From: an uncultured Collinsella sp.
Lineage (GTDB): Bacteria > Actinomycetota > Coriobacteriia > Coriobacteriales > Coriobacteriaceae
Reading direction: 5' to 3'
Assembly: GCA_900551205.1 (NCBI GenBank)
Contig: URUW01000078.1
Location: forward strand, 1-7,598
Length of the DNA stretch: 7,598 bases
In this document: positions 6,115 through 7,598 of the stretch, one piece after another
Layout of the letters: each line of letters begins with the position of its first letter
Numbering within the stretch: the stretch's first letter is position 1
Program-made: the position numbers and the translations under genes
The notes under the pieces: model-generated
Databases searched by the model: none
The model's input: only the letters and a program-made list of their open reading frames with translations
Told to the model about the DNA's origin: nothing

Positions 6115-7598
6115 ATGGATGCCGCAGCCCGTACCGCCCATGATTCCACCCTCCAGCCGTTTTCGGAGATGGAGCACTATAAGCATGCCGATGAGCTGCC
6201 GCCCGAGATTATGGCGGACAGCTACGACAAGCTAGAGCGCCTGTGCCTCAAATATATGAATGAGGACGACTTCTCTAAGGTGGAGCAGGCCTATTGCTTT
6301 GCTGCCGAGAAGCACTGCAACCAAAAGCGCCGCTCGGGTGAGATGTACATCAACCATCCCGTCGAGGTGGCCATCATTTTGGCCGATCTCAAGATGGACT
6401 GCGATGTGGTGTGCGCCGCGCTGTTGCACGATACCGTCGAGGATACCGAGACCTCGCTTGCCGATGTTTCCGGCCTGTTTGGCGATACGGTGGCCGAGCT
6501 CGTCGATGGCGTGACCAAGCTCACCAACATCGAAGTCGACAGCATGGACGAGAAGCAGGCCCTCACGCTGCGCAAGATGTTCCTTGCCATGTCCAAGGAC
6601 ATCCGCGTCATTATCGTCAAGCTTGCCGACCGCCTGCATAACATGCGTACGCTGGCGGCCCTTCGCGAGGACCGTCGCCTGTTTAAGGCCCGCGAGACCA
6701 TGGACGTATACGCGCCTCTGGCCGACCGCCTGGGCATGAGCTCTATCAAGTGGGAGCTCGAGGACCTGTCCTTCTTCTACTTGGAGCCCGATGCCTATCA
6801 GCGCATCGCGCGCATGGTAGCCGAGTCGCGCGAGGTTCGCGAGCGCTATCTGGCCGAGACCATCAAGACGCTCACCGACGAGCTCAACCGCATTGGCCTG
6901 GAGGGCTTCCAGATCAACGGCCGTTCCAAGCACTATTGGTCCATCTACCAAAAGATGAAACGCAAGGGCAAGGAGTTCTCCGAGATCTACGATCTGGTGG
7001 CACTGCGCGTCATTACGCATTCGGTGCGCGATTGCTACTCCACGCTCGGCGCGGTGCACACACTATGGCACCCCATGCCCGGTCGCTTTAAAGACTATAT
7101 CGCCATGCCCAAGGTCAATAACTACCAATCGCTTCACACGACGGTTATCGGCCCCACGGCCCGCCCGCTCGAGATTCAGATTCGAACCTATGAGATGCAT
7201 GAGCAGGCCGAGTACGGCATTGCCGCCCACTGGCTGTACAAGAAGTCGGGCGGATCGTCTGCGTCTAAGACCAATGATGCCCAGCGTCTGGACGACCAGA
7301 TTAACTGGCTCAAACATTCGCTCGATTGGGCTGCGTCTGATGAGATCACCGACGCCAAGGAATACCTGCATTCGTTGAAGGTCGACCTCTTCGATCAAGA
7401 GATCTTTGTCTTTACGCCCAAGGGCGAGGTCATGGCGCTTCGTGCCGGCTCCACGCCGCTCGACTTTGCCTACGCCGTTCACACCGAGGTGGGCAACCAC
7501 TGCGTCGGCGCTAAGATCAACGGTGCGGTGGCCCCGCTCACGCACGAGATCAAGACGGGCGACCGCATTGAAATCCTGACCAACAAGAGCTCCAAGCC
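6115..7598 (+). CDS. rel: Bifunctional (p)ppGpp synthetase/hydrolase Rel, partial (3' end outside window)
   Basis: The N-terminal 494 residues of a long RelA/SpoT homolog; the frame is open to the window edge. The hydrolase (HD) domain is intact: RRSGEMYINHP with H81, LLHDTVEDT with H105, D106, E109 and D110, and ADRLHNMRT with D172 and N176, so it should degrade (p)ppGpp with manganese. The synthetase domain has GRSKH (269-273), YDLVALR with D293, RFKD (324-327), NNYQSLHTT and LEIQIRT with E353. RFKD is the RXKD form typical of bifunctional Rel, not the EXDD of synthetase-only RelA. TGS starts near 429 (EIFVFTPKGEV). The helical, zinc-finger or coiled-coil, and ACT domains lie beyond the window. 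The start has AAGGGG at 6103-6108, 15 bases after the recJ stop, so the two are probably co-transcribed. An N-terminal extension of some 35 residues precedes the conserved region. Gram-positive genomes often have apt between recJ and rel; it is absent here. Confidence 0.96.
   Translation, partial: MDAAARTAHDSTLQPFSEMEHYKHADELPPEIMADSYDKLERLCLKYMNEDDFSKVEQAYCFAAEKHCNQKRRSGEMYINHPVEVAIILADLKMDCDVVCAALLHDTVEDTETSLADVSGLFGDTVAELVDGVTKLTNIEVDSMDEKQALTLRKMFLAMSKDIRVIIVKLADRLHNMRTLAALREDRRLFKARETMDVYAPLADRLGMSSIKWELEDLSFFYLEPDAYQRIARMVAESREVRERYLAETIKTLTDELNRIGLEGFQINGRSKHYWSIYQKMKRKGKEFSEIYDLVALRVITHSVRDCYSTLGAVHTLWHPMPGRFKDYIAMPKVNNYQSLHTTVIGPTARPLEIQIRTYEMHEQAEYGIAAHWLYKKSGGSSASKTNDAQRLDDQINWLKHSLDWAASDEITDAKEYLHSLKVDLFDQEIFVFTPKGEVMALRAGSTPLDFAYAVHTEVGNHCVGAKINGAVAPLTHEIKTGDRIEILTNKSSK

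Noticed and set aside
6232..7059. Minus-strand open frame of 275 codons inside rel
   Set aside because: Antisense to the catalytic domains of Rel, where both protein motifs and codon bias support the plus strand.

Overview
The window is a GC-rich, densely coded piece of bacterial chromosome. My best guess is an actinobacterium of the Coriobacteriia type (Collinsella or a relative). I base this on base composition, codon use, a RecJ protein extended by a helicase, and recJ lying directly next to rel. This is an inference from recall, not a computed placement. I see no mobile elements, CRISPR arrays, tRNA or rRNA genes.

Layout. (1) Positions 28-1506, plus strand: a two-gene unit of cutC and a GalT-like protein of the DUF4931 type, only 3 bases apart. 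(2) Positions 1537-2535, minus strand: a membrane protein of the bile acid:sodium symporter (BASS) fold, convergent with the first unit. The 30-base gap holds an interrupted hairpin without a T tract. It lacks the usual sodium-binding residues. (3) Positions 2536-2811: a divergent intergenic and leader region. It carries a perfect TATAAT, a 5' UTR hairpin, a 21-codon upstream reading frame with its own Shine-Dalgarno (SD) sequence, and a hairpin inside that frame that would bury the SD of recJ. (4) Positions 2812-6099, plus strand: a 1095-residue RecJ that continues, after its OB domain, into a complete RecQ-like SF2 helicase and then a RecJ-type C-terminal region. (5) Position 6115 to the window end, plus strand: rel, a bifunctional (p)ppGpp synthetase/hydrolase, cut by the window edge inside or just after its TGS domain.

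How the genes fit together. recJ and rel look like one transcription unit (15-base gap). This is a known Gram-positive neighbourhood, but the apt gene often found between them is absent. In the RecF pathway a RecQ helicase unwinds DNA and RecJ degrades the 5'-ended strand; here both activities appear to sit in one chain. The most notable points are this nuclease-helicase fusion and the leader in front of it, which has the layout expected for translational coupling through an overlapping short upstream ORF.
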